Positions 34,757-44,209 of a stretch of 64,000 nt of DNA are shown one piece after another. Position 1 is the stretch's first letter; each line of letters begins with the position of its first letter. Origin of the DNA: Cyclobacteriaceae bacterium YHN15 (GTDB lineage: Bacteria > Bacteroidota > Bacteroidia > Cytophagales > Cyclobacteriaceae); assembly GCA_003797895.1 (NCBI GenBank), contig RKQB01000005.1:248001-312000 (forward strand), written 5' to 3'. The translations under genes were made by a program, and so were the position numbers. The notes under the pieces were generated by a model. That model made no database searches and was not told the origin of the DNA. It saw only the letters and a program-made list of their open reading frames with translations.

Positions 34757-35272
34757 CTTTCTGATAGATTGAACATGGGCTAAATGGTGTCTACAATGCC
34801 AGGAATATAAGGCAATGGTTCTATCCAAAGGGATAGCTTTTTGCATTTCAGGGTGATAAAATGTTCTTTTCAGTTCTTTTTCTGTCAAACTTTTCAATAA
34901 GCATACCCAACGTGCATGTAAACCTTCTAAAATGGATAAAGAGGCTTTTACAGGCATTTCCAGGTAATCTGTTGATTCCGCCCATAAGTTTTCCTGGTAA
35001 GCCTTTATTACTGGGTTTTCTTCCGTTAAAGCTAATTTAAATCTAATAAAGCTATTCATGTGACTATCAGCGCAATGATGTATCACTTGTCTGATTGTCC
35101 AGCCTCCCGGTCTATATGGGATGTCCAGTTCTTTTTCCTTCATTTTTTCAACCTCTGCACTCAATAATTTCGGGAAATCCTCAATGTCCTGAATATAGAG
35201 ACGTAGTTGAATGGGATCAATAATTTCAGGGGCTCTGAATTTCCCAATGGGGTATTGAAACAAAATTGACAT
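34742..35272 (-). CDS. DinB/YfiT (BstA-like) family putative metal-dependent hydrolase
   Basis: Four-helix DinB-fold protein of 176 residues. Probable metal-binding histidines are in IHHCADSHMN (about His66) and in the terminal SWHCRHHLAHV (about His159 and His163). The N-terminus IGKFRAPEIIDPIQL and the PYRPGGWTIRQVIHH block match the YfiT group, whose Bacillus relatives include bacillithiol S-transferase. Bacillithiol is also made by some Bacteroidota, so a thiol-transferase role is possible but unproven. It starts 33 bases after the sulfurtransferase stop on the same strand, suggesting an operon. Confidence 0.86.
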   Translation of the reverse strand: MSILFQYPIGKFRAPEIIDPIQLRLYIQDIEDFPKLLSAEVEKMKEKELDIPYRPGGWTIRQVIHHCADSHMNSFIRFKLALTEENPVIKAYQENLWAESTDYLEMPVKASLSILEGLHARWVCLLKSLTEKELKRTFYHPEMQKAIPLDRTIALYSWHCRHHLAHVQSIRKGEKA

Positions 35273-35305
35273 AGGAAGTATTGATTTTGATATCTATTGA
35301 CTTGA

Positions 35306-36145
35306 TTAATCCTTTGCAATAGTCCTATTGTTCCTTGACCACTCACTCCAGGACCCGACATATAGTTTGGGGATTTCAAGGCCGGCATAGGCAATGGCCA
35401 AAAGGGTATGGCATGCGGTTACTCCCGACCCACAATGAACTATGATTTGGGAGGAGTCTTTATCTTTGAAAACTTTTGAATACTGGTTTTTTAACACTTC
35501 AGGCGAATGAAAATCTCCATTTTCGTCCAAGTTTTTCATAAAAGGTATATTGACGGCACCTGGTATATGACCTGCCACCAAGTCTATAGGCTCTTTTTTG
35601 CCCAGAAACCTTTCATTTTCCCTGACATCTATTACAATATAATTTTCATCTTGAGATACCTTGTCCAATTCCTCTATGCTTGACAAGGGAAGTGACCAGG
35701 TTGAAACAGGATAATCATTCATTTTCCTGGGTTTTTCTATGCCACTTTTTGTAGGAAAACCGGCTTTCACAGCAGCCTCTTTTCCTCCATCCAATACCTG
35801 TACTTTTTTATGCCCTAGTGCCCTCATCATCCACCAAAACCGGGCTGCTGCATTGGACCCATTCTTGTCATCATAAACAACCACGTGACTTGAAGGGCTT
35901 ATTCCCAGGTTCCCCAATAATCGGCAAAAATCAGCGGGTTCAGGAAGTGGATGCCTTCCTCCAATAGCTACATCCTCTTTGATATCCGAGAGTTCCGAAT
36001 TCAGGTCCACATGGAGGGCATCTTCCAGATGGGATTTCTCATAGTTTTCTTTTCCAAAACAGGCATCAATCAGAACAAATTCACCTATATTTTTTAGTTG
36101 TAACAGTTCCTTGGATTTTATTATTGGAGATAATAATGTTGTCAT
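35306..36145 (-). CDS. Sulfurtransferase (tandem rhodanese, SseA-like)
   Basis: Two rhodanese domains in 279 residues. The first (about 10-135) is inactive-type (FVLIDACFGKENYEKSHLEDALHVDL, VVVYDDKNGSNAAARFWWMM). The second carries the active loop CGSGVTAC near residue 239, the form typical of 3-mercaptopyruvate sulfurtransferases; RENERFLGKKEPIDLVAGHI and PGAVNIPF also fit. It transfers sulfane sulfur from mercaptopyruvate or thiosulfate to thiols or cyanide. Cytoplasmic. It heads a probable operon with the DinB-family gene, consistent with low-molecular-weight thiol metabolism. Confidence 0.92.
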   Translation of the reverse strand: MTTLLSPIIKSKELLQLKNIGEFVLIDACFGKENYEKSHLEDALHVDLNSELSDIKEDVAIGGRHPLPEPADFCRLLGNLGISPSSHVVVYDDKNGSNAAARFWWMMRALGHKKVQVLDGGKEAAVKAGFPTKSGIEKPRKMNDYPVSTWSLPLSSIEELDKVSQDENYIVIDVRENERFLGKKEPIDLVAGHIPGAVNIPFMKNLDENGDFHSPEVLKNQYSKVFKDKDSSQIIVHCGSGVTACHTLLAIAYAGLEIPKLYVGSWSEWSRNNRTIAKD

Positions 36146-36477
36146 AATTAGGTATTATCGTACTTTTTAGGGAATAATGAAGTGCTCTTCATTATCGGAT
36201 TCATAAAAGTATAAAATTAACTTTAAAAAAACTTCAGGCACCTTTTAGCATAATTTCGAATGGATGAGCCCAATCAGGGGTTTGGTTTTAATGAAAATTA
36301 AAGAGTAGTTACTATCTATACCTTTCTTTCATTTGAAATTTGGTGTTTCAATTTTTAAGAAACATTTTGCTGGTTTTGGTAATTAATGGTTTTTTCCGGT
36401 TTCAAATTGCCCAGGATAGGAGTGAGGGATACAATCTTCATCAAGCTCCGGCTTTAGGCCACGGCATAGGGATCAAG
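36146..36477. other. Intergenic region with an inverted repeat
   Basis: AT-rich gap upstream of the sulfurtransferase gene and downstream of the acyl-CoA oxidase gene, both on the minus strand. It contains the perfect inverted repeat ATAATGAAG/CTTCATTAT (36174-36182 and 36187-36195, four-base spacer) 29 bases upstream of the sulfurtransferase start. No credible gene seen. Confidence 0.5.
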
Positions 36478-38775
36478 TTAATCGCTAACTCTGACCGCAA
36501 TAGGAGCAGCCAGACAACTTTCAGGAATATCAAAAGCATCTGTTAGCGCAATGGCATTTTTCCTGATTTCCCAGCAGAGCTGATTTACTTCTCTTCTGAT
36601 TGCTTTGGTTTTTACCCCTTCCATATAGCCTTCTTCCAGGTACCATCCCCTGTGTTTTTCCAAGGTTTGAAGGGCAAAAAGCTGGCATAATTGGTTAATA
36701 GCACGGCGACAGTCAAGGTCTTGGATTTCTTTAACTTTTTTCTGGAATTCCTCTAAAATAACCCGCTCTATATAGGCTGTCCCTACCTCTACCAGGTGGT
36801 GTTGAGTGACATTGAAAGCGTCAAAAGAATCCATACCGGAGTCAATATGTCTTTTCAGCCTTCTGGCAGCACTACTTAATATACTTCTTTCTCTGTAACG
36901 GAATGCATTCAGATGAAAATCAAAATCTAAAAGATGTGCTGCGTCTGTGCTCCGGATAATGATGGGATTTTTTTCTGTAATAGAAGTTTTAGCCTGATTG
37001 GTTACATAATTAAAAATGGTAAACATATTCATATCTCCAAATTCCTGCCTGAATTCAGTCAGTCTGTTTTTTGCCACCAATTGCATCAACACTATATTGT
37101 CGCCCTCAAAAGTAGTGTATACATCTGTGTCGTTTTTTAAGGCATCTATTCTGTTTTCGGACAGATAACCCTTCCCCCCACAGGCTTCCCTGCATTCCTG
37201 TAAGGTATCAGTTGTAAACCAGGTGGTATAGGCCTTCAAACCGGCAGCAAGAGCTTCAATTTCCTGCCCGTCCTCCTCAGTTTTTGCAAGAAAACGTGCA
37301 GTCAAATACTTTAAGGCAAAGTGCAGGGCATAAGTGGTGGCCAAGGGTCTCAAAAGTCTTCTCTGATGCATTCTATAATTCAAAATAGGAACTTCCTCTC
37401 CACCTTCCGGCCCAAACTGTCTGCGTTTTTCTCCATAACGGAGGGCGATGGTCAATCCTGATTTACAGGCAGAAAGCGCTGATCTTGGAATACCTATCCT
37501 TCCTCCTACCAAGGTACCTAACATAGTGAAGAATCTTCTGTTGTCCGAACTGATTGGACTTTCAAACTCACCTTGTTCATTCACTAATGCAAATCGATCC
37601 AACATGTTTTCTTTGGGGATTACCACCTGATTGAAATATATCACCCCATTATCCACTCCGTTCAGGCCCATTTTTCTACCACAATCTTCTATCTGGATTC
37701 CTTCGACGGTTTTTCCATTAGAATTCCTGAGCGGAACTATAAAGGCATTGACGCCATAATCCTCCCCATCAATGATCAATTTGGCAAATACAGTTGCCAT
37801 TCTCCCATGTAAGGCAGCATTACCAATGTATTCTTTCCTGGCATCGGGGTTTGGAGTATGAATGCTGAAGTTTTGGTCTTTGTGGTTATAAGTGGCTGTG
37901 GTTTCCAAACCTCTGACATTGGACCCATGACCGGTTTCAGTCATGGCAAAACAGCCCGGTAAATTCAGGGTTCCTATATCCTTAAGGTATTTTTTATGGT
38001 GTTTTTCAGTTCCTAAAAAATAAACGCTCATGCCCCAAAGGCCAAACTGTACGCCGAATTTTATGACCATGCTGAGGTCATGATAACTGAGGGTTTCCAT
38101 TATGGTGAAATATCCTTCCATATCGCCCCTTCCCCCTGCAAATTTTGGATACGCCCAAGCACCAAACCCCTGCTTTGCCAATTCCTCGCACCACCTGAGA
38201 ACCTGTTCCCTTTTCTCAGACAGACTTTCATTTTCAGTATACCTGAATATGGGGTCAGCAAGTATAGTTTTAATCCTCTGGATCAAATTATTCTCATGAC
38301 CATCCAATAGATCAGTCATAGTGCTCACCTCAAAATTATTTTCCTTTAATTGGCCTGTACTGATGGTTAGGTGTTCCTTTTTGTAATGATAACTTGCTTC
38401 TATACTCAATAAACCCAGTGCTGTTTCCATCTCCTGAAAATCTGACCTCAACTGCTCCTCAAATTGAAGATCAGGGGCTTGTTGTTTTGCCAAAGCCTCA
38501 CCGATTTCATATAGGTTTTTGTACGGACCCAAATCAAGTTTTTTTATTTTGGCTTTCCAGGATCTCAATTCTTTTGCACCCGGAGCTTGAGTAGGATCGA
38601 TTTTTTTGAGTAACCAATTTCTTTCCGCATCGCTCAGCCATTTTTGTTTTTGAATCAATGATTGCATTTGAATAATTTCAGTCGGGGACAGGATACTGTC
38701 TTCCCAAAGGGTATGGTATAATGGAAGGAAAATATACAACTTGGGGTTTTCTTTAAGTCGTGTAGATTGCAGCAT
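36478..38775 (-). CDS. Acyl-CoA oxidase / acyl-CoA dehydrogenase family protein
   Basis: Large flavoprotein of 765 residues resembling peroxisomal acyl-CoA oxidases. Central acyl-CoA dehydrogenase core: GCFAMTETGHGSNVRGLETT (FAD/substrate loop), NAALHGRMATVFAKLI, GVNAFIVPLR, KMGLNGVDNGVIYFNQVVIP, EKRRQFGP, and CREACGGKGYLSENRI near the C-terminal helical part. About 130 extra residues at each end match the oxidase form (N-terminal helices; C-terminal ACOX domain). It would introduce a 2,3-double bond into acyl-CoA in beta-oxidation, with oxygen or an electron-transfer partner as acceptor. No other beta-oxidation genes adjoin. Confidence 0.87.
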   Translation of the reverse strand: MLQSTRLKENPKLYIFLPLYHTLWEDSILSPTEIIQMQSLIQKQKWLSDAERNWLLKKIDPTQAPGAKELRSWKAKIKKLDLGPYKNLYEIGEALAKQQAPDLQFEEQLRSDFQEMETALGLLSIEASYHYKKEHLTISTGQLKENNFEVSTMTDLLDGHENNLIQRIKTILADPIFRYTENESLSEKREQVLRWCEELAKQGFGAWAYPKFAGGRGDMEGYFTIMETLSYHDLSMVIKFGVQFGLWGMSVYFLGTEKHHKKYLKDIGTLNLPGCFAMTETGHGSNVRGLETTATYNHKDQNFSIHTPNPDARKEYIGNAALHGRMATVFAKLIIDGEDYGVNAFIVPLRNSNGKTVEGIQIEDCGRKMGLNGVDNGVIYFNQVVIPKENMLDRFALVNEQGEFESPISSDNRRFFTMLGTLVGGRIGIPRSALSACKSGLTIALRYGEKRRQFGPEGGEEVPILNYRMHQRRLLRPLATTYALHFALKYLTARFLAKTEEDGQEIEALAAGLKAYTTWFTTDTLQECREACGGKGYLSENRIDALKNDTDVYTTFEGDNIVLMQLVAKNRLTEFRQEFGDMNMFTIFNYVTNQAKTSITEKNPIIIRSTDAAHLLDFDFHLNAFRYRERSILSSAARRLKRHIDSGMDSFDAFNVTQHHLVEVGTAYIERVILEEFQKKVKEIQDLDCRRAINQLCQLFALQTLEKHRGWYLEEGYMEGVKTKAIRREVNQLCWEIRKNAIALTDAFDIPESCLAAPIAVRVSD

Positions 38776-38893
38776 GGCTAAAAGGGGAAATTGCTTTCAT
38801 TTAAGATAAGAATACCTTTCCATAAATACCAATCCTTGGCTTTTTGATTTTTATTTATTCCTATTTTGAAAAGTTTTTCATTAATTTTCTTCC

Positions 38894-39904
38894 ATGAAAA
38901 AGATCCAGGACTCGGAAGTAAGATGGGGCGTATTGGGTGTAGGGAATGTTTGTGAAAAAAAATCAGCACCTGCCATGAATATAGTGCCCAATAGCAAATT
39001 GGTAGCAGTGATGAGACGGGACGAAATTAAAGTAAAAGATTATGCTGAAAGGCACGATGTTCCAAAATGGTATACGGATGCCAAGGACCTTGTTCATGAC
39101 CCTGAAGTCAATGCTATTTATATAGCCACGCCGCCACATATGCATTTACCCTATACTAAACTTGCTGCCTCTGTGGGAAAACCGGTTTATGTGGAGAAAC
39201 CTATGGCCAGGACATTTGCTGAATGCAAGGAGATGGTTGGCATTTGTGAAGAAGCCGGGGTTCCGTTATACGTGGCATATTACCGTAGGGCTTTGCCTCA
39301 TTTTGTGAAGATCAAAGAGGTAATGGATTCGGGAGCTATTGGAAAAATCAGGACAGTTCATATCAATATGAAACAAGTGATCCGCCCGGATGCGGTGGTA
39401 CATCTTGAAAATAACTGGAGAATTGATCCTCAGATAGCAGGAGGAGGGTATTTTTTCGACCTGGCTTCCCATCAACTGGATTTGCTGGATTTCTTTTTTG
39501 GACCCATTACGAAGGCAAAGGGTTTTGCTGCTAACCAAGCTAAAGCTTATATGGCAGAAGACATTGTGACCGGTACATTTGTTTTTGAAAACGGTGTGAT
39601 GGGAACAGGAAATTGGTGTTTTACTACTTCCCAAGATGCTCAAATTGATGAAATCACTATCTATGGGAATATAGGAAAAATCAGTTTCCAAACCTTTGGT
39701 AAAGGGGAATTTGCCTTGGAAGTAGATCAACAGGAAAAACAATTGTTTCATTTGGAACTTCCTTACCATATTCAACAGCCTTTGATCAAAAGTATTGTGG
39801 AGGATTTATTGGGCAGCGGTAAATGCCCAAGTACCGGCAGGACAGGAGCCAGAACAAATTGGGTGATGGACCAACTGGTGAATGCGGAATTTTTGGAACT
39901 GTAA
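38894..39904 (+). CDS. Gfo/Idh/MocA family oxidoreductase
   Basis: NAD(P)-dependent sugar-type oxidoreductase of 336 residues. N-terminal Rossmann domain with RWGVLGVGNVCEKKSAPAMN and AIYIATPPHMHLPYT. Cofactor/catalytic motif YVEKPMARTF with the key Lys. Substrate domain with GGGYFFDLASHQLDLLDFFFG containing the Asp/His that act in catalysis in relatives, and VTGTFVFENGVMGTGNWCF. No signal peptide, so cytoplasmic, unlike the second family member at 57 kb. It is convergent with ppc (10-base gap) and divergent from the acyl-CoA oxidase gene. Confidence 0.9.
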   Translation: MKKIQDSEVRWGVLGVGNVCEKKSAPAMNIVPNSKLVAVMRRDEIKVKDYAERHDVPKWYTDAKDLVHDPEVNAIYIATPPHMHLPYTKLAASVGKPVYVEKPMARTFAECKEMVGICEEAGVPLYVAYYRRALPHFVKIKEVMDSGAIGKIRTVHINMKQVIRPDAVVHLENNWRIDPQIAGGGYFFDLASHQLDLLDFFFGPITKAKGFAANQAKAYMAEDIVTGTFVFENGVMGTGNWCFTTSQDAQIDEITIYGNIGKISFQTFGKGEFALEVDQQEKQLFHLELPYHIQQPLIKSIVEDLLGSGKCPSTGRTGARTNWVMDQLVNAEFLEL

Positions 39905-39914
39905 ATTCAATTTT

Positions 39915-42620
39915 TTACCCTGTATTCTTTAGACCACCGGACAGTGCCGTAGTTATCTCCAATAACCTTGTGACGAGATAATTTGCCTCAGGTGAAGATT
40001 GGTCTTTTGTATCTCTCCATTTTTCCAAATTTACCAGTTGCATTTTATGGAGCGCGGTCAGGGCATTTTTTCTCCTTTGAAGCACATCAAGATGGCTGAT
40101 TCTCCTTGTTTCCCTTTCTTTTTCAAACATCCGGTCTATTCCATCCATGCTTCGTCGGTATTCCTGCAAAACAATGGCCATGATATCTTCTTTTATCCTG
40201 TCATCAGTCACCAAATCTGCATAGGACTGCATGAGTTCCGGATCAGCAATCAACAGGCTGGTTTCCACTTGAATTAAAATATAACGTAATAAGGGCCAGG
40301 AATCTGCATTTTTTCTTAATTCATCATAATACTGTGGTTCCTCTTTTTGCAATTTCTCCAAGGCATATCCAATACCAAACCAACCTGTAAGGTTGAATCT
40401 CGATTGATTCCAACTGAATACCCAAGGTATGGCTCTTAGATCTTCCAGAGTCCTGGTACCGGTTCTTCTCGCAGGCCTTGATCCTATTTTGCTGAGTTCC
40501 AAAACATCTATAGGGGTTGCCTCTCCATAAAACTGAATGAAAGAAGGATGTTTGATCAAGGATTTATAAAAATCAAAAGAATAAGTAGACAGTTTTTGAA
40601 GTGCCTCTTGAGGAAAATTTTCCGCAATAAGAGAATGCTCGAAATAAGCAGTCTGCAAGGCGACCCCGGATAGTAACATTTCAAAATTATAAGTTCCATT
40701 CAGTAAATTGCCAAATTGCTGGGCTATGGTTTCTCCCTGCACTGTCAACTTCATTTCACCGCTTAGACTTCCGGCTGGCATGCTTTCCAAAAAACGGTGA
40801 TATTTTCCTCCACCACGGCTGATCGTCCCACCAATCCCATGAAAAAAACGGAATTTGATCCCATGCCTATTGGCTACTTTCGTCAATTCTGTTTCTGTTT
40901 TATAAATATTCCATCTACTTGATATAATTCCTCCATCCTTATTGCTGTCAGAATATCCCAACATGATTTCCTGAACCTCATATTCCAGTTTTTTTCGGAA
41001 GGGGAGGGAGAGATATGCTTCCATGATTTGAGAAGATCGGGACAGATCTTCAATGGTTTCAAAAAGAGGAACTACCTGAAACTGCTTGGGATCCAACGCA
41101 ACTTCTCTGAAAAAAAGATAAACCATCACAATGTCGCTTACCTGTCGGGTCATACTAATTATAAAAGAACCAATTCCATCTGGGCCATATTTATCTGTAT
41201 GTTTTTTGACTACCCTATAACAATCCAAAACTTTGTCAGCCTCCGGACCAAATGATTTACCATGTACTCCAAAAGGACGTTCAATAGTTAATTCTTCAAG
41301 TATGAATTGAATCCTTTCTTTTTCCGTCCAGGTTTTAAATGCTGCCCTTTCAGGATAAACTGAAGCCAGAATCTGTTCCATAGCTTTATCATGGAATTCA
41401 GAATTTTGTCTTATATCCAGTTTGGCAAGATGGAACCCAAAGCAGATCACCTGTCTTTCAATAGGGAATAAATGTTCTTCCATAATTCTATCTGCCCCTA
41501 TTTCCTTTAGACTTTTTCTCAATATGTTAAGGTCATCAGCTAATTGATCTACTTGTACATAAACAGGATAATTACCATCAGGGGGGTACTTTCCGGTGTT
41601 TTCAAGACGTAATAGAACCAGGTTTATAAATTGTCTCCAAGGTTCATATGGGTTTCTTGCGATAGCTATTGATCCTTCTGAGCCAAATTCCGATTCCATT
41701 TTCCTGATGCGCTTTATCAAAAATTCCGGAACGGGATTTCTGATTTCTGAAAAAGTCATGTCTTTTGCCAATTCAAAAATCTGTTCATATAAAATTTTGA
41801 TTGCGGCATTTCTATGGGCAAGGAGCGTTTCCTGGGTCAATTCTGCAGTCACGTGAGGATGCCCATCCCTGTCACCACCCACCCAACTCCCAAATTGAAG
41901 TTTTGGATAATCACCAGGAGACTGAAGTAAATTTGGATCCTTTCCAAGAGACAGCCAGGTCTGTTTTAAATGGGTGTCCGACTTTGCCAATTCTTGAGGG
42001 AATACTTTCAGGAAATAGTGCATGACGTTATTTCTTTCGGCCACTACTGTAGGCTTTTCCAAATAAACTTCACCTGTTCTCCACCATCGCTCAATCAAGG
42101 ACTTGATTTCATTTTTGATTACTTCTCTTTCTACTTTTGAATAGGTATTGTTTTCAAGTTGTACAATTTTTAAATAAAGATCCCTATGTAAGTCAAGAAT
42201 TGAAATGCGCTTTGCTTCTGTGGGATGGGCTGTCAATACCGGGATGACTTTGATTTTGGAAATAACCTTTGAAATCTCCTTATCGGATAGGCCATTTGAT
42301 TGTAGCCTTGAGATAGTTTCTGCCCAAGAACCGCGGACTTCCTGAAGTCCTGATTGATCAATTATTTTTCTTCTAAACTGTACGGCAGCATTTTCTTCCA
42401 CCAAATTCATCAGCTGAAGGTATATACTCAATACCTGAATATGTTTTTCCTCCAGGTTTATAGTAGTCTCTGATAGGTTTTGCCCCTTTGATTTCAACTC
42501 CAAAAGTTGAGCAAGATCATTTTCACCCAAATCTTCCAATATCTCTTTGAAACATCCAGTCAGAAATGAAATATCTTCATTAATTTTTTTGAAAATCCAA
42601 TTTGTTGAAATCCGCTCCAT
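39915..42620 (-). CDS. ppc: Phosphoenolpyruvate carboxylase
   Basis: Anaplerotic enzyme adding bicarbonate to PEP to form oxaloacetate; 901 residues, full length. Motifs: VLTAHPTEAKR with the catalytic His near residue 130, GGDRDGHP, AKLDIRQNS, LGYSDSNKDGGIISSRW, FFHGIGGTISRGGGKYHRF, GSRPARRTGTRTLEDLRAIP, and the C-terminal KNTG. Odd point: in the glycine-rich loop the first of the two arginines of the usual GRGGxxGRGG is Ile here (GIGGTISRGG). It needs bicarbonate, which the SulP-carbonic anhydrase pair could help supply. Single gene. Confidence 0.96.
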   Translation of the reverse strand: MERISTNWIFKKINEDISFLTGCFKEILEDLGENDLAQLLELKSKGQNLSETTINLEEKHIQVLSIYLQLMNLVEENAAVQFRRKIIDQSGLQEVRGSWAETISRLQSNGLSDKEISKVISKIKVIPVLTAHPTEAKRISILDLHRDLYLKIVQLENNTYSKVEREVIKNEIKSLIERWWRTGEVYLEKPTVVAERNNVMHYFLKVFPQELAKSDTHLKQTWLSLGKDPNLLQSPGDYPKLQFGSWVGGDRDGHPHVTAELTQETLLAHRNAAIKILYEQIFELAKDMTFSEIRNPVPEFLIKRIRKMESEFGSEGSIAIARNPYEPWRQFINLVLLRLENTGKYPPDGNYPVYVQVDQLADDLNILRKSLKEIGADRIMEEHLFPIERQVICFGFHLAKLDIRQNSEFHDKAMEQILASVYPERAAFKTWTEKERIQFILEELTIERPFGVHGKSFGPEADKVLDCYRVVKKHTDKYGPDGIGSFIISMTRQVSDIVMVYLFFREVALDPKQFQVVPLFETIEDLSRSSQIMEAYLSLPFRKKLEYEVQEIMLGYSDSNKDGGIISSRWNIYKTETELTKVANRHGIKFRFFHGIGGTISRGGGKYHRFLESMPAGSLSGEMKLTVQGETIAQQFGNLLNGTYNFEMLLSGVALQTAYFEHSLIAENFPQEALQKLSTYSFDFYKSLIKHPSFIQFYGEATPIDVLELSKIGSRPARRTGTRTLEDLRAIPWVFSWNQSRFNLTGWFGIGYALEKLQKEEPQYYDELRKNADSWPLLRYILIQVETSLLIADPELMQSYADLVTDDRIKEDIMAIVLQEYRRSMDGIDRMFEKERETRRISHLDVLQRRKNALTALHKMQLVNLEKWRDTKDQSSPEANYLVTRLLEITTALSGGLKNTG

Positions 42621-42676
42621 TGGTCAGAATTTTAATAAAAGTATTTCCCTTATGATTTTTCCTCTAATATAGCCAT

Positions 42677-43939
42677 TTACATCATTTTTAGCAGATTTGC
42701 TACAAAATAACCAAGATAATTTCCAAGAGCATATCCTATAATTCCAATCGTAATGCCTGAAACCATGATTTGGCGGTTACCTAAAGCACCTGCAATCACA
42801 GGTACAAAGGGTGGAGAGCAGACCAGTGCAACAGAGGTGATCATGGTTGTGTCCGCATCAACTTTGAATAACCTTGAAATCAAAAAGTGTAATAGGAGGG
42901 AGCCAAATACAGCTAAGGTTATATACCCTAGTAGGGCCGGGCGGATTCCTGCAAAATTGCTGATATCAGCCATTGAGGCCACTACCAAACTGAAAATTAA
43001 AATCAAATACATTCCAGCCTCAAAAGTCTTTTCTATCCTGCTGATAAAAGGAATCAAGGAAGCAAGGATGCCTAGGGTAGTTATACTTAAAATAACAACC
43101 ACCATCAACAAATTGTCTGGAACCAAAAGCGCAATTCCCCCACCAATTGCAACTATACCTATAGTCATCCCTATGGCACCTATCAAAGGAATTAATGTTT
43201 TTGGTTTGACTACACTCCAAAAGGCTTCCTTTTTATCCAGATCTTCAGGGATAAATTGTTCGGAATGAACCGGGAATTCCGGAAGAAATTTCTGAAGGAG
43301 TTTTTTACCTATGGACAATAAAAAAGACAGGTAGAATATGCCAATAAACAAATCATAAGTGTGGGTAAGGATATAGGTGTTGGCATCAACATCCAACATT
43401 AACTTCAAAGAAGCCAGATTGGGTGTCCCTCCTGTATAAACCCCAATCAATAGACCCGAAACCTTCCAAAGATCCTGGATACCACTTCCCTGGAAAAGAA
43501 AAAAACCCAGGATGATGACAGCAATAACTGAAAATAGACCTATCAATAAAGATAGGAAGGTTTTTCCCATCAACTGCCCCCATTGTCTGATATTTGATGA
43601 AAATAACATTAAAGGAATAGCCAAAAGAATGGTGATACTGGTTAAGATATCACGAAGCTTATAAATTTGAAAACCAAGAAGGTCATTTTCTGAGATCATA
43701 GAACTGTTCAACATATCCTCAACTTCTTGATTGGTGACTTTTGGATTGGTTACCAAATAATCATTTAGAAAGGAGTCCATGGAGGGGAGGATTCCAATAT
43801 TTCCTAAAATTAACCCGAAGATATAGGCCAAAATAACAGGTCCGATCTTATTTACAGAGGGGTATTTAAAGCATAAATACAAGATAAAAATCGGGGCCAA
43901 AACATAAAAGGTGGTCAATAGAATAAGGGTCCAAGCCAT
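42677..43939 (-). CDS. DUF819 family (YjcL-like) membrane transporter
   Basis: Inner-membrane protein of 420 residues with about 11-12 hydrophobic segments, matching DUF819. Typical elements: GPVILAYIFGLILGNIGI, GLLIGVYTGGTPNLASLKL, SNFAGIRPALLGYI, TMITSVALVCSPPFVPVIAGALGN and GITIGIIGYALGNYLGYFVA. The paired glycine-rich hairpins resemble glutamate:sodium and related anion symporters, so a secondary transporter is likely; substrate unknown. It ends 56 bases upstream of the ppc start on the same strand. Confidence 0.85.
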   Translation of the reverse strand: MAWTLILLTTFYVLAPIFILYLCFKYPSVNKIGPVILAYIFGLILGNIGILPSMDSFLNDYLVTNPKVTNQEVEDMLNSSMISENDLLGFQIYKLRDILTSITILLAIPLMLFSSNIRQWGQLMGKTFLSLLIGLFSVIAVIILGFFLFQGSGIQDLWKVSGLLIGVYTGGTPNLASLKLMLDVDANTYILTHTYDLFIGIFYLSFLLSIGKKLLQKFLPEFPVHSEQFIPEDLDKKEAFWSVVKPKTLIPLIGAIGMTIGIVAIGGGIALLVPDNLLMVVVILSITTLGILASLIPFISRIEKTFEAGMYLILIFSLVVASMADISNFAGIRPALLGYITLAVFGSLLLHFLISRLFKVDADTTMITSVALVCSPPFVPVIAGALGNRQIMVSGITIGIIGYALGNYLGYFVANLLKMM

Positions 43940-44140
43940 AAAGGTGTCAGTTTTCGCTGGAATATATTAAAAATCAGGATTCCTTTATGGTTGGCTTTGA
44001 ATCTTTTTGATTTTTGTGAATTTTTAAAGGGAAAAAATTTCTGAATCTGAGATAAATAGGCATTGTTCGCTAAAATATTCAAAAAACAGCCCCCAAATTT
44101 TATTCTGAAATGAAAAAAACGTGACTTTTTCACGAATTGG

Positions 44141-44170
44141 TTGATAGATGTTTGAATAGTAATATATTTG
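44141..44170 (+). promoter_or_regulatory. Consensus Bacteroidota promoter of hppA
   Basis: TTG at 44141-44143, exactly 19 bases, then TATATTTG at 44163-44170. The predicted transcription start is near 44175, about 35 bases before the ATG of the pyrophosphatase gene. Confidence 0.8.
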
Positions 44171-44209
44171 TCGCATCAAAATTTTGACAGTAAACGCAAA
44201 AGTAGCTTT

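Noticed and set aside
36340..36546. 68-codon plus-strand frame in the gap before the acyl-CoA oxidase end
   Set aside because: No family-like sequence and it overlaps the 3' end of the oxidase gene on the other strand.
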